Shown piece by piece: positions 54,319 through 62,732 of a DNA stretch of 64,000 nt. The position numbers and the translations under genes are program-made. The notes beneath the pieces are model-generated. The model saw nothing but the letters and a program-made list of their open reading frames with translations. It ran no database searches and was not told where the DNA came from. How positions within the stretch are numbered: the first letter of the stretch is position 1; each line of letters begins with the position of its first letter. Source of the DNA: Serratia ureilytica (GTDB lineage Bacteria; Pseudomonadota; Gammaproteobacteria; Enterobacterales; Enterobacteriaceae); assembly GCF_013375155.1 (NCBI RefSeq), contig NZ_JABXOF010000005.1, forward strand, positions 62,001 through 126,000, written 5' to 3'.

Positions 54319-55353
54319 ATGCGTTCCCCATCTTCAGAGGCACCGCGCAACTCCGCCCGCCAGCAGGCGTTGCACCTGCTGAACTCGCCTCATACTCCGC
54401 CGCGCGGGCGGCCATGGCGCAAAGCGGCGCTCGTCGGAGCGATTGCGCTGGCGTTAGCCTTAGGTCTCGTTGCCGGCAGGGCATGGTTTACCCAGCCAGC
54501 AGCGGCCGAGCGCGCCAGCGCCGCCGAGCCTCAGGCCAACACCGCAGCACCTGTCGAGCCAGCGCCCCCTGCGGCGGCCGCATCTGCAGTCACGGCCGCA
54601 GGATTCATCAAGGCCTCGCGCCTCTCCACCGTTTCGGCAGAGATTACGGGAACGGTGCAAGAGATTTATGTGCAACGCGGGGACAAGGTAAAAAAAGGCG
54701 AGCGATTGGCATCACTCGACGGGCGTTCGCTAAGAGCGCAGCTTGCGTCGCTCCAGGCCAGCCAGCAAATCGCGGCGGGCAAACTCGCGCAGACAGAGTC
54801 CCGCCTGCCGCGCGCGCGCAATCAGCTGCAGCGATTGAACCGTTTGTTGCCGCTCAACTATGTGAGCCAGGATGATGTCGATAGCGCCAAAGCGGAGTTG
54901 GATTCGTTCGAGGCGCAGCGCCGCCAATATCAGGCAGAATTACAACAAGTGGGCTGGCAGATAAAAGCCAGTGAAATCGACCTGTTGCGTACGATTATCC
55001 GCGCGCCCTTCGACGGCCAGGTGGTGTCGTTAGACGCCTCCCCGGGGGAAACGGTCTCGCCCATTTCCGCCGGCGGCGGTTTCACCCGCACGGGGATCGC
55101 CACCATTGTCGGTTTGGATGATTTTGATGCCGAAGTTTGGCTGCCCGAAAGCCAGCTGGCGAAAGTCGCGCCCCAACAACGAGTGACAATCAAGCCGGAT
55201 GGCCTCCCCGATCGACAGATCTCAGGCACCGTCAGCCTTATCTCTTCGGTGGTGGATGAGCAACGCGCGGCGGTTTTAGTCATTATCAAGCTCGCTCAGC
55301 AACAGCCCTGGCTGAAACATAATATGTCAATTCAGGTAGATTTTTATGAATAA
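54319..55353 (+). CDS. MacA/HlyD-type periplasmic adaptor
   Basis: 344 residues. A TM anchor at about 36-55 (AALVGAIALALALGLVAG), an Ala/Pro-rich linker, a lipoyl-type beta domain (IYVQRGDKVKKGERLASLDG), an alpha-hairpin (residues about 140-220, LPRARNQLQRLNRLLPLNYV) and barrel domain (IIRAPFDGQVVSLDASPGET). This is a membrane-fusion protein of a MacAB-like tripartite exporter. An outer-membrane factor is not encoded here; TolC could serve. Confidence 0.9.
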   Translation: MRSPSSEAPRNSARQQALHLLNSPHTPPRGRPWRKAALVGAIALALALGLVAGRAWFTQPAAAERASAAEPQANTAAPVEPAPPAAAASAVTAAGFIKASRLSTVSAEITGTVQEIYVQRGDKVKKGERLASLDGRSLRAQLASLQASQQIAAGKLAQTESRLPRARNQLQRLNRLLPLNYVSQDDVDSAKAELDSFEAQRRQYQAELQQVGWQIKASEIDLLRTIIRAPFDGQVVSLDASPGETVSPISAGGGFTRTGIATIVGLDDFDAEVWLPESQLAKVAPQQRVTIKPDGLPDRQISGTVSLISSVVDEQRAAVLVIIKLAQQQPWLKHNMSIQVDFYE

Positions 55354-56056
55354 AACGGCAACCGCGCCGAGCGATCCGGTCGTACAACTGCAACAGGCCG
55401 GCAAAGACTATAAAAAAGGGCGCGAGCACATCACGGTATTGCACGATCTTGATTTTAGCCTGCACGGCGGCGAGATGGTCAGCATCATGGGGCCATCCGG
55501 CTCAGGGAAATCGACGCTGCTCAATCTGATCTCCGGCGTTAATGTCTGCGATCGGGGCGAGGTATTTTTGCAAGGGCATTCGCTGCATCGGCTGCGACCT
55601 GAAGAACGCACCTCGCTGCGAGCCCGCCATATTGGCTTCGTCTTTCAGTTTTATAACCTGTTGCCCGTGCTCAGCGCCGAAGAGAATGTCGCCCTCCCCC
55701 TGCACCTTTGGCATATGGACGCCAAACAGCGCCGGCAACGCGTCGACGCCGCGCTGGAGCTGGTTCAGATGGAACACCGGCGCCGCCACTTGCCGGATGA
55801 ACTCTCCGGAGGAGAGCGCCAACGCGTGGCCATTGCGCGTGCGATAGCCACTAATCCGGATCTGCTGCTGTGCGATGAGCCTACCGGCGATCTCAGCCAG
55901 GAGGCGGGGGAGGAAATTATGGATATTATGACGCTACTGAGCCGGGAGCAGGGCAAGGCTATCATCGTCGTGACGCATGATATTCAGGTCGCCGCGCGGG
56001 CACAGCGCCAATTCCAACTCAGGGACGGCAAGCTGATCCGTAGGGATATGCCATGA
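55346..56056 (+). CDS. MacB/LolD-type ABC ATPase
   Basis: 236 residues. Walker A GPSGSGKS, Q-loop FVFQFYNLLPVLSAEENV, signature LSGGERQR, Walker B LLLCDEPTGDLS and H-loop VTHDIQVAARA: the LolD/MacB nucleotide-binding subfamily. Overlaps the adaptor gene by 8 bases and the first permease by 4. Confidence 0.93.
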   Translation: MNKTATAPSDPVVQLQQAGKDYKKGREHITVLHDLDFSLHGGEMVSIMGPSGSGKSTLLNLISGVNVCDRGEVFLQGHSLHRLRPEERTSLRARHIGFVFQFYNLLPVLSAEENVALPLHLWHMDAKQRRQRVDAALELVQMEHRRRHLPDELSGGERQRVAIARAIATNPDLLLCDEPTGDLSQEAGEEIMDIMTLLSREQGKAIIVVTHDIQVAARAQRQFQLRDGKLIRRDMP

Positions 56057-57210
56057 GAGCCGTGTTTTACCTCTGGTTGTGGCGCTCCGCCACTGAGCAG
56101 TCGAGAAGATTTATCATGATCTTGCTGTTTATCGCCAGCGGCGTCATGTTGCTGCTGCTCATGCTGACCTTTGATCGCGCCTTCAGCTTAAAGGCAAGCG
56201 ATCCGCCCGGCGCAGACAACCGGCTACTGGTGCTGAATGCCCTCAGTTCCCAGATGCTGCTGCCGCAGTTTTATCATCAGAAAATGAGTCAACTGCCGGC
56301 GTTGGATCGGCTGAGCTGGGGAGTTTGGGTCGGTGCTTACTATCGCCACCCCGGATGGTTCGTGCCCGCTATCGCGGTAGAAGACCAACACTACTTCGCC
56401 ATGATCCCCTCTTTAAAAATAGCGCCGGGCTTACTGGAGCGTTGGCAGAATGACCGGCAAGGCGTGCTGGTCGACAGCCGTTTTGCGGCGCAATATCGCT
56501 TAAAAGCGGGCGATCGGCTGCCGCTTTCATCCGCGATTTGGAAGCTCGCGCCTAACCCCATTCTCGATCTTTACATTACTGGCATCGTTGAAGAAACCCA
56601 AACCGACACCCCTCCCGCGGTCTGGATGCATTATGACTACCTCGACAGCGTGAGACAAAATGGCAAGCGGCTGGTGAGTTTTTTTATGGCGACCCCTAAA
56701 CCCGGCATGTCTGCCGAGAACCTATCCCGGCAGATTGATGCCCTGTTTGGCGCGGAGCGGTTGCGCGGCACCACGCAGACAGCCCCCGTACGCATGCATA
56801 TAAAATTGTTTATGAGTAAATTGTTCGATTTCCATCGCGTGATTTTTTGGGTCAATCTGGCGCTGTGCCTGTTATTGGCGCTGCTGCTCAGCACCAACTT
56901 CTATGTCATGACGCATAAAGCCTTGAGCGACTACCGCACCCTTAATTATCTGGGTTTTCGCAAATCACAGTTGATTAAAGCGGTTGCCGTGCAACTCGGC
57001 GCCATCACCTTGGCGGGTGCCATCGTGGGCATAGTGTTGTCGGTTATTTTTATTCTGCTGTTGCCGACGCTGTTCCCCGCCGTATTAAACGCCGTTGAGC
57101 CGCATTTCCAGGATTATGCCATCGGCCTCCTGCTGGTCTTTATTTTATCCCTGGTCTGCGCATTGCCCTCCCTCTTGCAAATCGCTCGCCTGCAGGAGGA
57201 GAGAAAATGA
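56053..57210 (+). CDS. MacB/FtsX-type permease 1
   Basis: 385 residues: an N-terminal TM (FIMILLFIASGVMLLLLMLT), a periplasmic domain of about 220 residues, and three C-terminal TMs of the FtsX core (VNLALCLLLALLLSTNFYVM to LLLVFILSLVCALPSL). Probably a half-permease that pairs with permease 2 and the LolD-like ATPase. Overlaps its neighbours by 4 bases. Confidence 0.88.
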   Translation: MRAVFYLWLWRSATEQSRRFIMILLFIASGVMLLLLMLTFDRAFSLKASDPPGADNRLLVLNALSSQMLLPQFYHQKMSQLPALDRLSWGVWVGAYYRHPGWFVPAIAVEDQHYFAMIPSLKIAPGLLERWQNDRQGVLVDSRFAAQYRLKAGDRLPLSSAIWKLAPNPILDLYITGIVEETQTDTPPAVWMHYDYLDSVRQNGKRLVSFFMATPKPGMSAENLSRQIDALFGAERLRGTTQTAPVRMHIKLFMSKLFDFHRVIFWVNLALCLLLALLLSTNFYVMTHKALSDYRTLNYLGFRKSQLIKAVAVQLGAITLAGAIVGIVLSVIFILLLPTLFPAVLNAVEPHFQDYAIGLLLVFILSLVCALPSLLQIARLQEERK

Positions 57211-58376
57211 ACCCGCGTTCATCCTCGAAAATCCACCAGCTCGGGATATTGCTGGGCATTGGATTACGCAACCTGTGGCGGCGGCCGCTTTATTTCACCG
57301 CGATTCTATCCAGCTTCATTTTTCTCGCGGTCATTGTGACATCGTTATTTTCACTGCGCGCAGGGCTGATCGGCGCGCTGGAGTCGAGTGCGGAACCCGG
57401 CCTGTATTTTGCGCAAAGCAAAGACTCCTCTTCCGAACTGACCAGCACGATAACGCGAACGCAGGCGGCGCAACTTTCGCGCTTGCCCGGCCTTGTTGCG
57501 GCTTCGCCGGAGTGGGTTGTCCTGGTGCGGCTCCGCCCAGACAACGTGGAGAAAGAGTATCTGGTGCGCGGCGTAACGCCGGCGGCATTCACGCTGATGA
57601 ACGCGAACAACGGGCAACCGCTGGTCACCCTCACCCGCGGCAGAGCATTTCAGCCGGGGCAAAATGAGCTCGTCGTCGGCGCGTCATTGGCGCGGCATTA
57701 TCCGGCGTTCCACGTGGGCGAGACCATACGCCTGCACGACCGCGATTGGAAAATCGTCGGTGAATTTACCACCGGCGGTTCGCCGCGGCAGTCCGAGTTC
57801 ATGGCCGATCTGGAACATATCCGCACCAGCTGGGGCGCGGGACTGGATTACAACCTGGTGGCATTGACCAGCAATGTCACCTCTGTCGAGCAACTGCAAC
57901 AAGCCATCCAGGGAACGCTCAATGACCGAGTCGCCATTAGCGACAGCCGAACCTACTATGCCGGCAGCAGCGAAGGGTTGGGCCAGGTGCTGCTGTGGTT
58001 CGGCCTGTTATTTTCATTGCTGGCGGGGGTGTCGGTGACTGCGGGCATCATCGCGCTGTGTGAATCGCTCATCGCCAACCAACAAGACCAGCTGGCAATA
58101 ACGCTGCTGCTGGGATTCGGCAGGGTTATTGATGTGTCTTATCTCTGCCAAACCCTCTTGCTGGGCCTGGCAGGCTCTTCCATTGGCGCCTTGTTGAGCA
58201 TGTTGCTGTTCAACGGCATCACGTTCACCACGTTTGGCCACGCGCATGAGCTGGTGTTCCCCATGATGGTCAGCGGAAAAATGCAGATGATCAGTATCGC
58301 TTATGGCGTATTCATCAGCTTTATCGCCTCACTGTTTGTGCTGCCGGCCATTCGCGCAGCGACAAAGGGAAAATAA
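57207..58376 (+). CDS. MacB/FtsX-type permease 2
   Basis: 389 residues with the same plan: an N-terminal TM (LYFTAILSSFIFLAVIVTSL), a periplasmic domain with ARHYPAFHVGETIRLHDRDW and the MacB core pattern, and three C-terminal TMs (LLWFGLLFSLLAGVSVTAGI). It completes an adaptor-ATPase-two-permease exporter, the last gene of the RiPP operon before a 354-bp gap. Confidence 0.88.
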   Translation: MNPRSSSKIHQLGILLGIGLRNLWRRPLYFTAILSSFIFLAVIVTSLFSLRAGLIGALESSAEPGLYFAQSKDSSSELTSTITRTQAAQLSRLPGLVAASPEWVVLVRLRPDNVEKEYLVRGVTPAAFTLMNANNGQPLVTLTRGRAFQPGQNELVVGASLARHYPAFHVGETIRLHDRDWKIVGEFTTGGSPRQSEFMADLEHIRTSWGAGLDYNLVALTSNVTSVEQLQQAIQGTLNDRVAISDSRTYYAGSSEGLGQVLLWFGLLFSLLAGVSVTAGIIALCESLIANQQDQLAITLLLGFGRVIDVSYLCQTLLLGLAGSSIGALLSMLLFNGITFTTFGHAHELVFPMMVSGKMQMISIAYGVFISFIASLFVLPAIRAATKGK

Positions 58377-58730
58377 TGCCGGGCGCAACAGAGAGCCGGC
58401 GAAAAGCAAGCCGCGCGTCGCCGCCGGGGTGCGGCCCAATAGCGATTAAAAAATGATAGCTACTTAATTTATTGCGGTATGCCCGGCGAAACGCGGCAGA
58501 AGATTTTGCGATGACCTTGGCGATAAGGGCAAGGCAATTTCCCCCGCCGGTCATTGTCGCCAACGAAGAGCGCAGGGCATTCATTGAATGAAATCGCGCT
58601 AGGTGAAAAACCCAAAGCACTGAATATCAATTACACAGAGATATTGATTTGATTTTGCAGGCCAAAAGAAAATGGAAAGCCTGGTGACAAGGCACTTGAG
58701 TACCACTCCAGAACAGGAGCCAGAGAAAAA
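58377..58730. other. Intergenic region upstream of the NRPS gene
   Basis: 354 bp without a convincing gene; a leftward 99-codon frame has no homology I recognise. AT content rises toward the NRPS start, which is preceded by AGGAGCCAGAGAAAAA. It should contain a separate promoter for the NRPS pair. No clear Fur box was seen by eye; TGATAGCTACTTAATT around 58456 is a poor match. Confidence 0.45.
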
Positions 58731-61700
58731 ATGAATGATTCATCCCTTAATAATACCCCCCTGGCGGACACCCAGCAGGGCGTATGGTACGCATCGCAAG
58801 CGAGCCACTCTTCCAAACTCTATGCGACGGCGCAAGCCCTGCGCCTGCACGGTGAAATTAATCGGACATTATTGCTCAACGCCATCGAACTGGCTCTGCA
58901 GGATATTGAGGTGCTCAACCACCGTTTCCTCGATATCGATGGCACTCCGTCTTTCGGCATCCGCCAGCCTGCTGGCCGCGTGACCGTCTGCGATCTCAGC
59001 CATCACGCAGACCCGGAGGCGCTCGCCTGGCGCGCGATGGAACAGATAACGCAACGGGAACAGGGACCGGAGAATTTACATCTTCATGAACATCAGCTGT
59101 ATGTTTTGAATGAACGCGAAGCGATATGGTTTTCCCGAATACACCATATCGCTTTCGACGCCTACGCCTATTCCCTGCTCCACCGCCGTGCGGGGGAGCA
59201 TTACCGAGCGCTGTTGCAAGGAACGCCGCCTCTCCCCAGCCGCTTTGTCAAACTGACCACGCTCTGCCAGGACGACGTCCTCTACAGGCAGAGCGCGCAA
59301 TATGCGGACGATCACCGCTACTGGATGCAGCGCTGCGCGCAGTTGCCTGCGCCGACCTTTCTGGGTGCGCCAGCGCAAGCCATGGCCGAGCACACGTTGG
59401 AAGTCGAGACCGTTATCGATACCGAGCTGGCGCTAGCCCTGGGCAGCTTCTACCAAAGCAGCGGGATCGCGTTATCCGACATCTTGCTCAGCGCGTTCGC
59501 CAGCTATTTCTCCCGCTGTCAGTCGGGCGAGCGGCAACTGTTGTTCGGCCTGCCCTGCATGGGGCGGCTTGATACTTATGGTGCCCAGGCGGCGGTCACA
59601 CGCAGCAATATCCTGCCGCTTCTGCTGGATTTGCCGCAACACGCGCACTTTCGCGACGTTTGCGCCACCGTCGCCCGCAGCCGGCGCGAGCTGCTCGCGC
59701 ACCAGCGCTACCGCGGAGAATGGATCGGCCGAGCCATCGGCAGGGTAGGCGATACTCTGCCCCTTTACGGCATCGAACTGAACATCTTGCCTCCGCCTGC
59801 GACGCTCGATTTTGCGGAGCTAAGCGCCACGGTCAAACATATCGCCACCGGCCCCGTACGCGATCTTAACCTCCACCTGGAACTGGGTACGGACCTGCAA
59901 CCGCGCCGCCTGCGTCTTATCGCCAATGCCGCGCGCCATCATCACGCAGAGCTGCAATTGCATGTGCGGCGGCTGTTGCATTGGATCATGCAGTTGGTTG
60001 CGGCGCCGACCCTTCCGCTGCAACAACTGACGCTGCCAGCACCGGCGGAACTGGCGTTAATCGCGCAATGGAACGACACCGCCCAGCCGTTACCCGCCAA
60101 CACGATCCTCGGCCTGTTCCTCAAACAGGCTCAAGCCACTCCGCATCAGCTAGCCGTGCTCGACGAAAACGAACGGCTGAGCTATTCGGCGCTGGAACTG
60201 CGCTCACGGCGGTGCGCGCATGCCCTTGAACGCCATCTGCAAGGCGCTCGCGGCCAGGTGATCGCCGTCACACTTGAACGCAGCGTAGCCTTAGAAGTGG
60301 TTCTGCTGGCCATTATGCGTGCCGGCGCCACGCTATTGCCGCTGTCGCCCGAACTGCCGACGCGGCGACAGCAAAAGATGCTCGAGCAGGCCAATGCGGC
60401 ATTGCTGATAGCCGATCGCGCCGATGACGACAGGTTGCCGGACAGCGTTCCCCGGCTCGATCTCGCCGCGCTGTACTCACTAGCCGCCCATCAGGGCGAC
60501 GCGGCATTGCCGCTCGTCACGCGGCAAAGCGGCGCAGATCCGGCTTATATTCTGTTCACCTCCGGTTCCAGCGGCGCCCCAAAAGGGGTGATCGTGAGCC
60601 ATCTTGCCTTGGCCAATCGCCTGCAATGGATGCAGGCCGAATATCCTCTCGGAACGCAGGATCGCGTGCTGCAGAAAACGCCGGCCACCTTTGATGTGTC
60701 GATTTGGGAGTTTTTCTGGCCGCTGATCGGGGGCGCAACCTTGGTGATGGCGCGGCCCGGCGGCCATACCGATCCGGCGTACCTGCTGAATTGCATCGTG
60801 CAGCATCGCATCACAACGCTGCACTTTGTTCCATCGATGCTGGCGCTGTTTCTCGACGCCGTCGAACGCAGGCCCGAACCGCTGCCGCTGCTCAGGGTAT
60901 TCGCCAGCGGGGAAGCCTTGTCGCCGGAGCTGGCCCAACGGCAGCGGACATTGCTGACGGCGCCTTTGCATAATCTTTACGGTCCGACGGAGGCCGCCAT
61001 TGATGTCACTTACCACGCGCTGAGCTGCAGCGACGAGAAGCGCAGCGTGCCTATCGGCCGCCCCATTTGGAATACGCGCATCCACGTGCTGGATCCCTTC
61101 GGCAACACCACCCCCATTGGCATCGAAGGGGAATTGCACATTGAGGGCATTTGTCTCGCTGACGGCTATGCGGGCCAACCCGAGCTGACGGCAGAACGGT
61201 TTTTCGCCACGGCGGACGGCAAGCGCCTTTACCGCACGGGAGACCTGGCGCGCTGGCGCCCGAATGGCGAAATAGACTATTTGGGGCGGCTGGATCACCA
61301 GATAAAAATACACGGGCAGCGTATTGAGCTGGAGGAAATTGACGCGGTTCTCAATCGACATCCGCAGGTGCTCCAGTCCTGTGCCAACATGCATGACGGG
61401 CGCATTGTCGCCTATGTCGTGGCCAGCGGCGCCGAGGCCGATGAAAAAGCCTTACTAGCGCTCTGCCGGGAATATCTCCCTGCCTACATGCTGCCGCAGT
61501 GCCTGGTGTTTCTCTCCGAACTGCCGCTCAGCCGCAATGGCAAACTGGATAGAAAAGCGCTGCCCGCTCCGCAAAGCCCGCAATCACAGGGCGGTGGCAT
61601 TCCCTCCTCCCTGACGGAGCAACGGCTGTGCGAATATTTTGCCGATGCGCTGCGCCTGCCTGCCGTGGCGCCTGAAGCCAACTTCTTCGAACTGGGAGGC

Positions 61701-62732
61701 AACTCGCTGAGCGCCGTTGATGTCGCCGCCCGCATTAACGCCGGCCTGGGTTGGCAAATCACCATCGCCAGTATCTTTGCTCATCCTTCAGCCCGGGCGC
61801 TGGCCGAACAAGGCCAGCACTCAGCGCCGGATATGCTCGATGCCACACTGCTGCTGCGCCCTGGCGCCGGCGCTTCGCAAAACGCGCTGCCGACGCTGTT
61901 TTGCATCCATCCGGCCGGTGGCATCGCCTGGTGTTACAGCGGCCTGGCGCGTTTTCTCAAAACGCCGTGTGAAATCGTCGGCTTGCAAGCTCAAGGCCTG
62001 ACGCCGGGCAGCAATATCACCCGAACGATGGATGAAATGGCCGCAGAATATGCCAGGCGCATACGCGCCCATCAGCCCGAGGGGCCTTACTGGATCATCG
62101 GGTGGTCGGTTGGCGGCATGATCGCCCACAATGTCGCCATCCACCTAGAGCAACAAGATCAGCAGGTCGAATTGCTGGCGATGATGGATGCCTATCCCAG
62201 CGATCTGTGGCGACGCTTCGCTTTTGAAACGCTCAATGGCGAAGAGGAGGAGAGCCTGGCGCTGGCCGCCCTGTTGTTCATTGCGGGCATCGCCTTGCCC
62301 TTCGATCAAGAATTGCCTTCGCTGGTCGTGCCGAAAGGCGAGATCCTGCAACGCGCGGAAACAATCGCCCTGTTGCGAAAACACGGCAGCGCCCTGGCCA
62401 GTCTGGATGACGGCACGCTCGACCGCTTGATTGACGTGGTGATTAATAGCCGCCGCCTGGTCGGCCAGTCGGAACACGGCCACTTCTACGGTAATTTGCT
62501 GTTCTTCACGGCAGCAGCGCCGCGCGCAGAAGACTGGTTGGATTTGGAGGCCTGGCGCCCCTATGTACATGGACGAATACAAAATATCGACATCGACTGC
62601 GATCACCCCGCGATGGCCAGGGCGGAAGCATTGCGCGATATCGCCGGGCATCTGGACGCCGCTTTTGCTCGTTTCGCGCAGCGCACGTCCGTATCAGAAC
62701 TGAACTACACCATAGAGTACATCACCCAATGA
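58731..62732 (+). CDS. EntF-like NRPS module (C-A-T-TE), serine-specific
   Basis: 1333 residues in one terminal module. Condensation domain with HHIAFDA (H138-H139, D143) and ATGPVRDLNL, close to EntF. Adenylation domain with FTSGSSGAPKG (from about 608), YGPTEAAIDV, YRTGDLARW and LPLSRNGKLDRKAL. Carrier domain FELGGNSLS with pantetheine Ser992. Thioesterase GWSVGGM with Ser1126. Pocket residues read from the motifs are D V W H F S L I D (K), differing from the EntF serine code at one conservative position. So it should load serine and condense an upstream acyl donor, for EntF 2,3-dihydroxybenzoate. It overlaps the next gene by 4 bases (ATGA). Confidence 0.9.
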   Translation: MNDSSLNNTPLADTQQGVWYASQASHSSKLYATAQALRLHGEINRTLLLNAIELALQDIEVLNHRFLDIDGTPSFGIRQPAGRVTVCDLSHHADPEALAWRAMEQITQREQGPENLHLHEHQLYVLNEREAIWFSRIHHIAFDAYAYSLLHRRAGEHYRALLQGTPPLPSRFVKLTTLCQDDVLYRQSAQYADDHRYWMQRCAQLPAPTFLGAPAQAMAEHTLEVETVIDTELALALGSFYQSSGIALSDILLSAFASYFSRCQSGERQLLFGLPCMGRLDTYGAQAAVTRSNILPLLLDLPQHAHFRDVCATVARSRRELLAHQRYRGEWIGRAIGRVGDTLPLYGIELNILPPPATLDFAELSATVKHIATGPVRDLNLHLELGTDLQPRRLRLIANAARHHHAELQLHVRRLLHWIMQLVAAPTLPLQQLTLPAPAELALIAQWNDTAQPLPANTILGLFLKQAQATPHQLAVLDENERLSYSALELRSRRCAHALERHLQGARGQVIAVTLERSVALEVVLLAIMRAGATLLPLSPELPTRRQQKMLEQANAALLIADRADDDRLPDSVPRLDLAALYSLAAHQGDAALPLVTRQSGADPAYILFTSGSSGAPKGVIVSHLALANRLQWMQAEYPLGTQDRVLQKTPATFDVSIWEFFWPLIGGATLVMARPGGHTDPAYLLNCIVQHRITTLHFVPSMLALFLDAVERRPEPLPLLRVFASGEALSPELAQRQRTLLTAPLHNLYGPTEAAIDVTYHALSCSDEKRSVPIGRPIWNTRIHVLDPFGNTTPIGIEGELHIEGICLADGYAGQPELTAERFFATADGKRLYRTGDLARWRPNGEIDYLGRLDHQIKIHGQRIELEEIDAVLNRHPQVLQSCANMHDGRIVAYVVASGAEADEKALLALCREYLPAYMLPQCLVFLSELPLSRNGKLDRKALPAPQSPQSQGGGIPSSLTEQRLCEYFADALRLPAVAPEANFFELGGNSLSAVDVAARINAGLGWQITIASIFAHPSARALAEQGQHSAPDMLDATLLLRPGAGASQNALPTLFCIHPAGGIAWCYSGLARFLKTPCEIVGLQAQGLTPGSNITRTMDEMAAEYARRIRAHQPEGPYWIIGWSVGGMIAHNVAIHLEQQDQQVELLAMMDAYPSDLWRRFAFETLNGEEEESLALAALLFIAGIALPFDQELPSLVVPKGEILQRAETIALLRKHGSALASLDDGTLDRLIDVVINSRRLVGQSEHGHFYGNLLFFTAAAPRAEDWLDLEAWRPYVHGRIQNIDIDCDHPAMARAEALRDIAGHLDAAFARFAQRTSVSELNYTIEYITQ

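Noticed and set aside
58321..58620. A 99-codon leftward frame between the exporter and NRPS genes
   Set aside because: No ribosome site or homology, and it overlaps the end of permease 2.
58731..62732. Idea that the NRPS belongs to the known Serratia althiomycin locus
   Set aside because: Althiomycin uses a multi-gene NRPS-PKS line with Cys modules; here a single serine C-A-T-TE module of EntF type is present and no PKS domain is visible.
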